Assembly: GCA_037013685.1 (NCBI GenBank)
Contig: CM072885.1
Span: forward strand, 69,915,785-69,979,784
Direction of reading: 5' to 3'
Length of the DNA: 64,000 nucleotides
Origin: Acridotheres tristis
Taxonomy: Eukaryota > Chordata > Aves > Passeriformes > Sturnidae
In this document: one piece after another, positions 1-13,058 of the stretch
How the letters are laid out: every line of letters starts with the position of its first letter
Position numbering within the stretch: position 1 is the first letter of the stretch
Made by a program: the position numbers and the translations under genes
Notes under the pieces: generated by a model
Told to the model about the DNA's origin: nothing
Seen by the model: only the letters and a program-made list of their open reading frames with translations
Databases searched by the model: none

Positions 1-3000
1 CTGTTCAAGTGTTAGCTCCCCTCGGCGTGTGCTGGAGTTGACAGGACAGGGATGAAGGAAGGAGAAATGAGTGTTTGTGGGGTGCTGCAGGAACAGGGCC
101 CCAGAGTGGCTGCTGTTCCTCTGGTGGGTCACATAACAACTGCTGCCTCTTCCCTCCCTCCAGTTCTGTCATGGGACACGAACAGCAGAATTTCTCCTTG
201 GTATCTGCAGAAACAGAGTTGTAGATGGTTCTGCCTGTTTGCTAATTTGTGACATTTGCAATGCTGAAGAGCTGTACTCTTGGGCACATATTGACATTTA
301 ATTAGGAAAATTACTCTGTGTTGGCTAGATCTAAATGTCAATTTATTAAGGCAGTATATCGGCGATTTATCATGTAATGTCTGTTCTGTACTAGTTTAAA
401 AAAGGATTGAAAATAATAGTATTTAAAAATCCCATTCCAAAAATGTGTGAGCTACCATATGGCTGGCTGCTGTAGCATAACAGAATAGAAAGAACAGTTA
501 ATTATGTCAAGCGAGAATGTGTTAGAAAATCCATTTAAATAATCATGGATCACCTGGTAGCCATCAGTATCTGTTTAGAAACACTTTGTATTGATTTGCT
601 CTCCTTGGAGCTGATTTTGCACAAAAGGCTTTAGACTGGCTCCACTTTAACAAAATAAAGGTGTTAAATAAAGGGTGTTAAATAAAGCCTGGCAAATGAG
701 GCTGTTTGCTATACACCCAGTTGAGCTCATCACCAAACAAGGGCAGAATTCTCCAGTGCATTTGGTTTTCTGGGATGCCTCTGCAGCCTCAGACAGTGCA
801 GTGAGCACTGAGCTGCTCACCTGGACACCTGCAGCAAGGGCAGGTGTGTGGAGACAGCCTCAGGCACACCCCAGCCCAGCTGCTGGAGCTGGCAGCAGGA
901 AAAGGGGCAGCAAAGTGGGAAGGTGTAGCAAAGCACAAGCTGGATGGCACAGACTAAAAATGCCTGCTGATGAACGGCCTTTTTGTGATTGCAAATTGAA
1001 GAGCAATTTCTCTCAAATGGTGGGGCTCTTTAAGCAAAACAAACTTACTTGAGTGCACCTCTCCAGGGGTCAGATCGTTTAGAAAATAAGTGGTGCTGGT
1101 GAGTGGTGAGGACATCGGTATGTTGAACACTAACACCTCGTAAAACTGAGCAGAAAATACAGATTTTAGGTTGACAGATTCCATTAATCCATAGCAACAA
1201 CCCTATTCCGTGCATGCTTCAAGTGGTGTTGCAGAGCAACCAAATATTTCCCATCAAGTAAGCACCCAGAAATCTTTCTGATTATCTGAACTACAGCTGC
1301 ATCTGCCAAACTGGGCTGGAAATCTCCAGAGGATGTGCTTTTCATTAGATTTCTAATATTTCCCTTTTCTAGTCAGGCTGGAAAGATGAGAGCATCCTGC
1401 CCTTGCTTCTGGTCCCAGCCAGAGCCAAGAAAAAGAGAAGGATGTGAAAATAAAACGGGTGTGGGGAAGAATAACAAAGTCCTTCTTTTCTTGCCTTGGA
1501 TTTCTTGAAAGAGATGAGGAAAAGGATCGACCTGAATTATCTGCTTAGCTTCAGGCATTTCTAGGACTTTGCTAACATCAACAGGTTCAGCACCAGACAG
1601 TTGTGCTTTTTTCTCATCAGTGGCTTTGGAAAAAGTTAAACTTTTTAGACTCCCTGGCAGCAGCTGGCTTCTCTTTCTAGTTGCTATGTTGGCAACTGCA
1701 CCAGTAAACAGAGATTATATACAGAGAGCTGGGGTTAGGCTGACTGAGAATATTAACACTATTTGGAAGGGGCAAGTAAACAAATTATCAACATATTCCA
1801 TAGGGGCCATCCAACCACCAGAGATCTGTAACTGGGCAGATGATCTGCAAGCAGACACTTAACCTAATGAATGTACTTCAAATTAACTTGGAAACTTCAG
1901 ATGAAAGAGAGCTTAACCATTTCATATTCTGGCACAGAACTAATCCTGTGTGTCAGAGCTGAGCAAACAAGGGACAACTTGATCTGCTGCTCCTAAATCT
2001 TGAAGGACTTTGCATCCAAGCTATAATTTTTCATTTATTTTTTATGACTAGCTGGCACAAGAAATGGTTAACAGTTCTCTTTCTTAATTCTGTTTTCTCT
2101 CTGCCTGCCCACTTAATTTTCCTGTTGGTCTTGGATACTCTATTGGGCATCACTCTTCTTCTCCAAGAGAAATGAAAGTTCCTTGATCTCTCTCATTGTG
2201 ATTCAAAGAAAAATGTCTTCATTTCCCTCCCTGAGGCTGGGGGTTGGTCATCTTTGGTTTGATCAGGCCTGGAGTCCAACAGCACCTTTGTAAAAGGGAT
2301 GTGCATACTCCATCAGTCTCAAATAAACTTTATAAGACTTGGGAAATCCTTTAACAGGAAAGGGCTGTTAAGAGACTGAGGGAAGAATGACAAGAAGAGC
2401 TTTTCCTTTATGTACACTTGCAATGTAAATCTATTCTCCTGACTACATAAATCAGCTCCCTTTTTTTTTTCTCAGTGCCAAGGACCAAAGTGAGTTAAGA
2501 ATTGTCTGTGTTTGTCAGTCAAATGGTTGTGTTGGCTCCAAAGGTGCTACAAAAAGTAGCATTTCAACTCCTAACCTTCCCCTGCAATTCCTTCAGCTGA
2601 CATCCAGTTTCAGGAAGGAAATTAGTCCTGAGGTATAAATGTTAGTAATAAATGTGCTCTCTTCTGGGTTGGTTTTGATCACAAGATTTAGCAAAGGAAA
2701 ATTTAGTTGTAAAATATGTAAAACACACTTCTATGCACATTTACTTTTGGCAAGAAGTGTTTTACATGGCAAGACAAATTAGAATAAATGGTCACCTCTG
2801 ACTTTATCCTACACTGTTATTAATCTTGTGTCTCTGCAGCCACTGTGTGCACACCAGAGTTATAATGAGAGTCTGCAGCAACTGAAACCATGAGGATTAA
2901 CTGGGATATTAGTGTGAAATCAAACTGGCATTGATCAGTAACTGCAGTGTCTGCAGTAAGTGAGGAGCTGGACTCAGAGAGAATAGGGCTTTGTTTTTTT

Positions 3001-4326
3001 AGTCTTATTCCAGCACTGCAATATCTTGGTGCACTTTTCAATCTATCAGGAGACAAACACAACAATGAGATTTTGTCTTTAGGAAGCTTTGGGCCAGAAA
3101 GTGGATTTGAATTGATTTCTGCCCAATCCAAATCTGCCTATTTGAATCAAGAAATGCAGTTGTATTGCACAAGGGCTAAATTTTGCCTTGCTCTGTCAAC
3201 TTGTCTTTCTGCTTATGGCTGAGATGCAATGTGCACAGAGAGTGCATTAAAGCAAAATGTTGCATTTTAATCTCTAGGTAGCAGAACTTCTGCAAGAATG
3301 ATATTGTGATAAATAATGCCAGGCAGAGCAAGTTTCTGAGTCTATGAGCAAAACTTTATGAGACCTAAACCAAGAAAATAAGGTGAAGGTAGCAGCCTCT
3401 TATACATCATTTCAGGAGGGCTGTCAGGGAAGAGCTGCCCTTTCTCCCACGTGTCCTTTCCAAAATTTTGGACTCTGCTCTCCTCCCTGAGTATCTGGCT
3501 GTGTCATGACTGACTTAGCCTTGAAAGCAGCTGCGTTTCAAAGCAGACAGAGCAGCTCATGCTGGCCCCTTGTAGAAGGAGGTCCATCAGGAAAACCAGC
3601 CTGCAGCATCGAGTCCTGCACACTGTGAGCACCAAATGCTGCAAAGGGCTTCGTGGAACAGGAAAAATGACATTTGTGGATCCTGATTTGTAAACCAAGA
3701 ACTCTGCTTCCAAGAAATACTCTGCAATCACTAGGGGGATGAAACAAATAAGATTACTTCCCTGGAATGGGTTGCTGTAACCACAGCATTTACTGTTTAG
3801 GTTTTGTTCTGTAGAAAAGATTTTAGTCCTGAGGTCTTAGGAAGGGGGAAAAGATAATTAAATTTTCTATGTTGCGTTGTTTTGTATTATTTTTGTTTTA
3901 AGGCCAAAAGTGGCCATTATAATAATTTAATTAGATAGTCTGCATAACCCAAAGCAAAGAATTCAGCCACTAATAGCTGCATCCAACTTGTAGCTTCTGG
4001 TTGAGTTAGAAGGATATCCAGAAAGAGTGTTGTGTTTCTAGAAAAGGCATCTGAAAGTCGAGGGGACAGCATATGTTAGGGGAGGATAGATCAACCTACT
4101 TAGTACTTACCTTGCAAAATTTGAAATATACTTACATATACTTACATTACTGAGCACTGCATTTATAAATCAAACAAGATTTCTGAGAGCTTGGATCTGG
4201 GGGAGTCTGTTTTACAGAAATGCCTTTCAGGGGGAGGGTGCCTTTGTGATGCTCTGATGTCTGATGGGGAATTAACACATCCTCTAAGCCATAGCAGAAA
4301 TTCTGCTTCTCTGCCTAAATTCTTAC

Positions 4327-4327
<1 letters not shown>

Positions 4328-4396
<69 letters not shown>

Positions 4397-4472
4397 GTCT
4401 ATCTATCTGTCTATCTATCCATCCATCCATCCATCCATCCATCCATCCATCCATCCATCCATCCATCCATCT
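4328..4472. repeat. Compound tetranucleotide microsatellite (TCTA)n then (TCCA)n
   Basis: About 23 units of TCTA, with TCTG variants near its right end, pass directly into about 14 units of ATCC. The switch from TCTA to TCCA through a few TCTG units suggests stepwise point change followed by expansion. Read in one plus frame it gives an artefactual Leu-Ser-Ile-Tyr / His-Pro-Ser-Ile repeat. Its length makes it likely to be polymorphic. Confidence 0.97.
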
Positions 4473-7400
4473 TAATACTTAGAGATATAAAGAATGTGTA
4501 TCTCCCACCTTCTTTTGCTCTCTCCCAAAAAATTACTGTATACCCTAAATATTTTGAGGGCAAGAAATGCAGAAATGCTAAAGACAGATATTTTCATGCA
4601 GCTGCTCTTGAATGCTACCTCACACAAAAGAGTGTGATAAATAGGAGCTGGTGCTGTAATAAACACTACAGACTTGGTTGGCTTAACTGCAAGTATTCAG
4701 GCTTAAATTCCTAGTGCCAATTCCTTTTTTTTTTTTTTTTTCCAACGGTGGTCAAATTGCAGCTTGTCCCTTGAAGGTATTCTGCAAAATTTATTATTCT
4801 GTTAATACTTCAGCCTACACGATGCAAATGCCCTGGGAAATCTAATATATTGGTTCAGCATTTTGCTGAGCAGCAAATTTCTGTCTCCTGGAAATTTGTG
4901 TTAGTGTAACCTGGGCATTTATTGAAAGAAGTTTTTGTTGCTGTTTACACTATTGCCAGCACGGGAATTGTTGGTGAAATAGAGATAAACAACCTCTTTA
5001 CAGTGTTCTCTTCTTAAGCATCAGCATGAGAGTCCCAGGACATGGGGATTTGTGTGCTGTTAAATAAGTGAGAGTTCTGGCTGCAAACCTTGGATTTCCA
5101 ACACTCTTTTTTTTTTTTTTACTCCCTCTCCCTCTTACTGTGATGCAATGAGCTGGGTGGGAGGAAATCAGAAAGTGCCTCTTTGTCTTGAGTCAGTCCA
5201 TGACAGTGCTCTATTTAGCAGTTTATTTATAGCTGATGTCCCAAGAATTGACTCTGGTTCTCCAAAATTGGCTCTAGGTAAGAATTCAGATGGATTTAAA
5301 TTCCCTGCTGACTGTTACAGCTCCCCTGAACAAACAAGCATACAATACAAGGAAAGGAGATTTCTGTCTCCATTAAAGCAAGACTGCCTGCAAACATGTT
5401 GGCACCTCCTGTGAAATTATGGATTTATTAATCCAGAACACAAAAATATGTTCTGAATTATTAAGAAATTCAGCTGATTATATTTCATTCTTGCCTTTTG
5501 AGTGAGAACATAAATAACTAGTTATGATACCCAAGTTCAGTTTACAAACATCCAGAGTTGTAGAACATTGTTAAATTTAAAATCTAACCTTATTTCTTCA
5601 GAATGCTTTTAAAATAGATATTTAGTGAAAAGAACTCTAATGGATGTATAAAACTGTGTTATGCAAGCTTAGTTTATAGCCTGTAATCCTAAAATCACAT
5701 TAACACATAATCTTTTAATATTCAAATGCCATTTTCTTTAAATAGGTGACCTTGCACTCATGGAGAAAAATGCTTTGAAGTGAGTTTTTTACTGACCTGC
5801 TTCCCAGCAAGGTGCAGCCTCTCTCATTACTCAACATTAGTGTTGTTCACCCTGTTAACTTTTGCAAAGAGGATATAGAATATAGTGCATACACAGTAGC
5901 TCAGTTTCTTTAGAATGCCAGATAATGTAATGTGCTTTTATTTTGGGGATGAACATTTTACATGTGTTGAAAAGCAAGCCTGGGGAGGTTCAGAATTTGG
6001 CCAAGCTGTGGCAAAGGGCCAACCTACAGTAGGTGGACACTGTGAATGGATCTTGGGAATGGGAGATTGGGCAGGGATATTTTAATTCAGCAAATAGGAT
6101 CTTCTCATTCACTGCCTCATGTTCCCTTTCATGGTGTGAAGGGAATTGGGAAGCTCCTTCCCTGGGAAATGAGGGATTCCACAAGCTCTTGGTGCAGCCT
6201 GGCTTGTGCATCCTAAGCAGAAAACTGAGGCACGGTCCTGCAGCCCTTCTCCTCCTTGCAGGGTTCCCGTGGAAGTCAGAAACTTTTGCTTTTGGTGAGT
6301 TTGGTGACTTGGAACGTGACAGAACAGTTTATGGATACCTCGTAAATTGTGTCATACAAAAGAGACCTGGGAGCAGATGATTCACTGCAGATGCATTTTT
6401 AATGTTGGTGTTTTTCTATTTTTTTTCTGGCTGAGCTGACAGAGGGCTCATTGTAGGAGTCTGGGAATTGGTCCCATCTGAGAGATTTTGGACCATGTCT
6501 ACTCTTCCCAAGTGTGTGGATTAACACTGGAGCTGGAGATCAGGCATTCCAACACTGAGAGCTGCCCACATTTCTGTTACTGCCCTCTCATCCTTGTGTT
6601 GTGACACATCCATCTGACATGTCACCTGTCCCCAGATTTATAATGACAATGACCATTACAGCCTGCAGATTTGCTGGGGAATGGGAGGGAAGGACATAAT
6701 GGGGTTGTGTTTTTCTTTTTCAAGTTCCTCAGCCACGCTGTTAGCAAAAATCACAATTCCACCTGGAGATCTGCTGTTTCCTAGTCCTCATCCCAGAGAA
6801 GATGGGGCTAGGATTTTGGTTTCTCATTCCACTGCAGGTTCTCATTCCCTCTGTAGGTTCACCTCTCCCCTCTTCGTGTGCTGTCCTGGGAATCTCTGGG
6901 GGAGGGAGCAGTGAGGTTGCTGTGGGTCAGGGAAGGCTGATAGGAGCTCAGGGTGTTTCATGGGGTGCTGCTGGTTCTTGGTGCTCCTCTGAGCCTCCCA
7001 AACACTCATCTCCACCCAGCTGATGGATCTCCTGGATCTTCACCCCTTCTGGGATCTTCCTCCAGATGGCATCTCCACCTTCTCCTTTCTGGGCTCTCTT
7101 CTCTCCAAAACCATGGTTCCTCTGTGGGAACTCTTCTTTTTGGACTCCTTTCTGAAACCATAAATGCCTGACTGTTCCAACCCAAAATAGTGTGTGTGAA
7201 GAAGCACAGTGTGTTGTCAGCATCCGAATTGGTGGTTCTGTCTCACATCCCTTTCTTTAAAAGGATTTGGGATGTGTCACTTTTGTTTAGTCCTGGTAAT
7301 CTACAAGAGCCTGCACTTGTTGCAGCCAGGCTGAAGAATATCAGGCTTCTGGCAGAGAGTTCAGAAGTTCAGTTTTGGACATTTCTCCATCTACTCAAGC

Positions 7401-10400
7401 TCAACTACTTGTTAGCATTTATAATTTCAGTTATTTTTTTAACCAGTGACAGTTATTCACTTCGTCTTGTATCCATCCTTACTGCTTTGCAGCCAAAGTG
7501 ATTGTGGGTGCAAAGTTAGTGAGATGAGAGTGGAGAATGATGGACAGACCAGATTGTTCATTAATGTCATCCAGTCTGACACGTGGGGACTGCAGCAAAG
7601 TGTGCAATGCTAGGAAAGAGCCTCAGAGCCCTTCCTGCCCTTCCTCCAGGGGCACGATGGATGTGTCCTGACTTCCCCCAGCACATTTTAAAGAGATGCC
7701 AGTAAATGAAAGAAGCCAAATAGGGCTTACATTAATATCTACTATTCAGAGACAGTTTTCTTTTTTTTTCTTTTCCACCCTGTGGTTTTCTCCTTGATTA
7801 TAGAAGCCTCATATATTTAAAACTGCTTTTCTCTGCCTCTTCACTCTGGCATCTGTGCCTGCCTGGCAGTATGTATTGTCAGACTGCTCAGGTGTTTTAC
7901 TTCTGCCATGGAATAATGCATGGCATGAAGTAGACTCTGAGCTGGAAAATTAATTTATTTCTTCTGTGTTGTCAGTGAGGTGGTGGTTGTTTGTTTGGGG
8001 TTTTTTTATTCTGTTGGTTGCAGAAGTGATATTGTTGGTTGCAGGGCTAAGGCTGGGTCCTGGCAGCAGCTGCAGTGGAGGAAACAACATTCCTGAAGGA
8101 AAAGGAGGAACCCACAGAGGGAACCATATATAAAACTTTAGTTAGTACTGTTGGAAGCCACTGACGTATTTAGGTGCTGGATCTGAAATGAAATGTGAGT
8201 GGCATGTCTCATGAAGAGTAAAATACACCATTATCTCCTGACCATAATGGAAATACAAACTGCAGGCTCTCACTGGGTGGTGTGGTAAAACACTGCTTCA
8301 TTTTGGGGTTAGTCTGGGGACAGCTGATGCTGACTTGCATGTCACTGCAGTGGGTCATCAAAGATGACATTTTCTAAATGCCTGTTAAATTTGTTAAGGC
8401 AGAGATTATTTTGCATGAAGTTTTTCTACCTCTGATTATGTAATTTGTCAGTATGGCAAAGTCTGGCAGTGATCTTTCCACCTCTTGTTAGAACAATTCC
8501 TCCTCCTTCCCCCTCTATCCACAGCATTATTTCTTCAGTTGCTCTCTCTGGCCTCCTACATTGCTCCAGTTAGACAAGGTAAGAAAATATACACCTGATT
8601 TCTACCACTTCTGCATCAAATGTACTAAAAATTCTTTATGTGACTTCAATGCCAGTGGTAGTAGTAAAGCTCCTATAGGGAAATTAATGGAAATGTTCCA
8701 GTGTGTGCTGGGCAGATGGTGTGGGTGTATACAGGAAAAAATTAATTCCTGTCCCTGCTTAGCACCTGCTGTACCCAGAGGACAAAAATTTCTTTGCAAA
8801 TAATTGGAAGGAATTCATTTTTCTCCTTTTAAAGTTGCACTTATCTCCTCAGAAACTCCCTTCAGAAAGTTTACAAATAAATGAAAATTGCACTTTTGCA
8901 ACATACTCCTTGAAGATGTTAGAATTAGGATGACCCATGATGATTTGTGGGGATTAATGTGAAGCCATACGTACGCCACTGATCTTTAAAAGGTGGTTTA
9001 AAGAAAATTTTGACATTTTTCAGTTCCATCAAAGTCAGGACAAGCCCCTGGAACTGCAGGATGCACTATTGTTAATGCAGATTGTCAGCAGTGGCCTGAT
9101 CCTTACTGGTAATTTGTTTTTGAGAGTGCATCTTTCTGAAGCACCGTGAGTGCACATGATCTGTAGCTGCTGAAGAGATTAAAAAGAGCTGAAATCCATT
9201 GCATGAGGTTCCTCTGCCTTGAAAATCACCAGAGTAAGTTCCCATATTTCTGAGATTCTCTGCTTTGATTTCAGGGAACTTTTCCAGGTGGCTTCAATTC
9301 AGATGTTAAGTCTACTTGGTAACTTCACACATCTTAATCTGCCTCGAGGTGGCTCTTTCTGTGACAAACTTTAGGTAGAGAAGACTCAGACAATAATCAG
9401 AGATTCCCTGTGCTAGGTCAGTATGTCAGAGTGCTCTCAACCTGAGGCTACAGAGGTGGTCAAACTGCAAATTTCATAACTAATTTTGAAGTCAGAGAAC
9501 TTTTGTTTTGGGAGTTTTATTCCAGAGGTGCACTTACTGCTAAATATTTTTGCTCCTCACCCTTTTCTCTTCTAGAGCAGCTGGGGAGGATCTGCAGTGA
9601 CTGTACAGCAGAGATGATATCTCTTATATTTCTGATAGTTCAGGCTGTTTTGGACAGGCTGAAACAGTAGTCTTGGTTATGTCATACATTCAATTGAATT
9701 AAAGGAGCTAAGCCAAATATCTGGTTTGAAATCCTAAGGAGGAATAACAGATCCTAGCCTTGTTTGGAAAATGGTGGCAAAATTTGTCATGCAATGAAAA
9801 ACTGTCTGATAGTTTATGATGATAGTAGTGAAAATTGTGGCAAGTCAAACTCCTGCAAGTCCCTAGCCATAAACATGCTTGGTTTTCTGCATTTGATTGA
9901 ATATTTTAGCTTTTTAGCCTTGCATCACTAATAAATACTTTTGAGAAGGCTTGTGTTAATGTTTTGTGCAGAAAATGCATAAAAAGTTAAAGTGATGTGG
10001 CAGTTCTGGCTGTAGTGGGTCTAGAAATGTGGAAATCAGAATTAAATGACAAGGAGTGGGACAGCACAGTGTTTTTGGTTTAGTATTCCACATTTATTGA
10101 AAAGTTTGGATAACATTTCAGGAGTGATTATAAATTGAAAATACACTGCAAAAACTGAAGAAGTGGGAGATGGGAGAATTTCCAAACAAAAGAGAATATA
10201 GGAAACATAGGAGTTCTCATAATTCAAGCAACCCATAAGTATTTTTCCTCACTTATCAATTTGCTTTTAGAAATCTCCTGTTACAGCTTTAGAGTTAATC
10301 TTTGGACTTACTTTTGAGACCCCCATTCCCAGTTTGAACTGCTTGAAATCTGTGTTCCAATCCAAGAGCAGCACAAAATGTACTTTGCTTTGTCTACAAG

Positions 10401-11875
10401 TATTCTTCTCTCTGGTTAATCATTTCAGTGTGAGGGGAGAGGGGAGCGGATGGTTTGTTTTATTTTTATGAATGCAGCACCCATGAAAACACAAGATTTA
10501 ACTGTTTAGGACTCTGGTTCCAGTGGAAGCACTTGGGCTTATGGCTCAATAAGGAATTAACATTCAGTTTCATGGAGAGTTAGGGCTCAGGGTAGTCAGA
10601 GATTTCTATTTCAGTCTCTTTTGGCTCTGCCCCTTTTCTCTCTCTCACAGAATATATGATGCTGCACCCAGCCTAATCCTTTTCTGGAGCAAAAATAACT
10701 GTGAGGATGCTACAGGCCATGTCTGGATCATATGTAATTACATGCTGACTCAGAAAGAAAAGATTGCTTTTCTCTTTCCAGGGAGTCCTCAGTTGGAGCA
10801 GAAAATTAAGTCTGCCCATACTCAGGCTAAAATTATAGAGGAGTTTTGTTAGAAGAGGAAACTTGCCTTCTCCACAGTGCTTGGCAAAGGGAGTGGGAGC
10901 TCTGTATGATCAGGACTGTTCTCAACCATCTGGCAGAGGTGGTGATTGAGACAATAATATCTGAGAACAGCACTGAAGTGGAGACTGATGTGGTCTGAAA
11001 GGTGAGGATGAAGCAGGGGAAAAGGAAAATAGAGACTGAATGTCAAGAAAGAGATTCCAAATGACAGCTGTGGAAATGCTTCTTGCTCAACTGATTTAAT
11101 GACTGAGTGTTCTGCTGCCCCTGGTTTTTTGTGGAGGCAGGAACTTGGTGTGTGTCTATGGAGGTGAGTCAGGGATGGTTGATTTGCTCAACAACTCATT
11201 AGGGTGTACTTGATAAGAAATAATTGCAGGTTTTCTGTAGCTTCAGGCTCTTCCTTCTAAGCATGTTATTCCAGAGGAGCCCAGAGCCTATGCTGCCTGG
11301 GGGATAAATATCACTTTAAACTTCTATGTCCCATTAAATTTTGTCTCAGTGTTCTGAAGGTCGTGGAAACCATACAAACCAAAGGCACTGCCCATCTCTC
11401 CAGCCCCATTTTCCTTGCCCTGCCTCCCATGGACAGTGGAGCAGATTCGAGGGGAGGAGAGGAGGATTCTGCTCTTTCAGGTCTGGCCTGACTGCTGCCT
11501 GTGTCCTCCTCCTGCACACTGAATTTTCTCTCATCCCAGCTCCGATGGACCCTCCAGCACCACCCTGGGGATGCTGTGAAGTGTTCTTACCTCTCAGCCA
11601 TAAAACAACACAGGAATTTCCTGCTTCAGCTTGACTCGAGCTGTTGATGCACGAGAGAATTCCTGGGGAACATTTGGCTCTGTGTTTTCCCTCCTCGTGT
11701 TTCTTTAAGCACTGGAGAAGGACCCAGTGTCAGGGCTCAGGGGGACAGAAATTATTCTGTATCCTGTAGTGCTGAATTAACAAAGTTTAGCTTTGTGCCT
11801 AGCTGCACCTAGCAATTATGTGCTTCTAGCTCTTCTCCATTACCCCATCAGTTTTAACAGCCACAGGCTACAAAT

Positions 11876-11895
11876 GCATAAATAAATAAATAAAG
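11876..11895. repeat. Short (AATA)n repeat
   Basis: Four units of AATA, short and pure. Similar short AATA runs occur at about 58539-58556 and 61479-61496. Confidence 0.8.
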
Positions 11896-12741
11896 GGCTT
11901 AAATTGCATCTTCTTTGATGCAGTTATAGACACAGCATTGGAGAGCTTGTATAAAATACTAGTTTTCCCTAAGATTAGAAAATACCTGACTCCCCAGCAA
12001 TCTTTTTTCCTGAAGCCATTTAAACACACTGAAAGCACAATGGTACTTCAATCTTCATGAACATATGTGAAAAATGTGCAGGAATTAAATTAACCTTTGC
12101 TTGGGGGGAGGATGAGTGGAAAATTTTCCAAATATTCTCTTTCTAACCATTTTAATGTCTGTGTGTGTGCATAAGTTCCTAATTTGAATACTATATAATA
12201 ATACATATTTATGTGGAAAAATTATATGTATTGCTAAATGCTGTATAAAGACCTTGAATATCACTATTTCTCAGTCTCTCTTGTTTCTTTGTATTTCAGT
12301 TTTTTAGTTCTTTATCTTTTTCCTCTCTTCCTTCTGAATGGGAATGCACTGGAATCCCCTTAGCTGACCTGTCTGTAATTATCTCTCCAGTGTCTAGTCC
12401 CCAAACACTGCAGGAGTGCAATTAAATTGTAGAACTGCAGATCATTTCTGCCCAGAAGCCAGGCTGCATTTCAGGGGAAATCATCACAGCTTAAAGGTGA
12501 AGGTTTGATCCCCAGCTGGATGCTGAAACCTCCAAGGATCACCCAGGTGCTGATGGTTTAATGTGTGGAGAGTTGTTGCTGCTGGAGATGCTGCTGCTTA
12601 GTAAAAATTAAACCTTAGCAAATGCTAAACTGAGGGTTTTGTTTTTTTCTGACATCAACAGCTGACTATGTCCTTCCAGCCAGAAAAATTTAGGTTAGCT
12701 GAAGGTAAACCCCAGCCAAAGCAAAATAAATGGGTGATGAC

Positions 12742-13058
12742 TTAATTGTGGCCTTCCAGTAACTCAAGGAAAAATGGAGAGGAAGTGCAACAGCACAGGG
12801 TGACAGGAGAAAGAGGAATGGCTGAAAGGGAGTAGGTTTAGATCAGATATTAGGACAAAAAATCTTTACTGTGAGGGTGGTGGGGTCCTGGAACAGATGG
12901 CCCAGAGAAATTGTGGATGCTCCATCCCTGGAAGTGCTCAAGCTCAGGCTGGATGGTCTAAGAGCAGGTGTCCCTACCCATGGCAAGGAGGCAGGAAAGG
13001 ATGGAATTAAGGTGTCCTCCAGTCCAGGCCAGGCTAAGATTTTATGACACTATGAAAT
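12742..13058 (+). mobile_element. CR1 non-LTR retrotransposon, 5'-truncated 3' end
   Basis: This segment reads as the 3' end of a CR1 LINE in plus orientation. Recognisable pieces in order are a GGCCTTCCAGTA-like block, GATATTAGGA, a TCTTTACTGTGAGGGTGGTG block, TCCTGGAACAGATGGCCCAG, a GTGGATGCTCCATCCCTGGA block, and GTGTCCCTACCCATGGCA. It ends in a degenerate copy of the ATTCTATG-type CR1 tail (ttttatgacactatga). CR1 copies are characteristically 5'-truncated, and this one contains no reverse-transcriptase frame. It has internal deletions and many substitutions, so it is old and inactive. It is the main evidence that the genome is avian or closely related. Boundaries are good to about 15 bases. 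Confidence 0.9.

Larger units (their letters stand above)
1..12741. other. Gene-free DNA left of the CR1 element
   Basis: No exon, RNA gene or transposon was recognised on either strand. The stretch contains oligo-T runs (2460-2470, 4724-4741, 5107-5121, 7760-7770), a compound TCTA/TCCA array (4328-4472), an AATA repeat (11876-11895) and three plus-strand AATAAA hexamers in a row (654-686). Open frames are at most 125 codons, overlap each other on both strands and show no domain signatures. It is probably intergenic DNA beyond the 3' end of RERG. Confidence 0.7.

Noticed and set aside
4191..4475. Frame with a Leu-Ser-Ile-Tyr / His-Pro-Ser-Ile repeat peptide
   Set aside because: It is only a translation of the TCTA/TCCA microsatellite.
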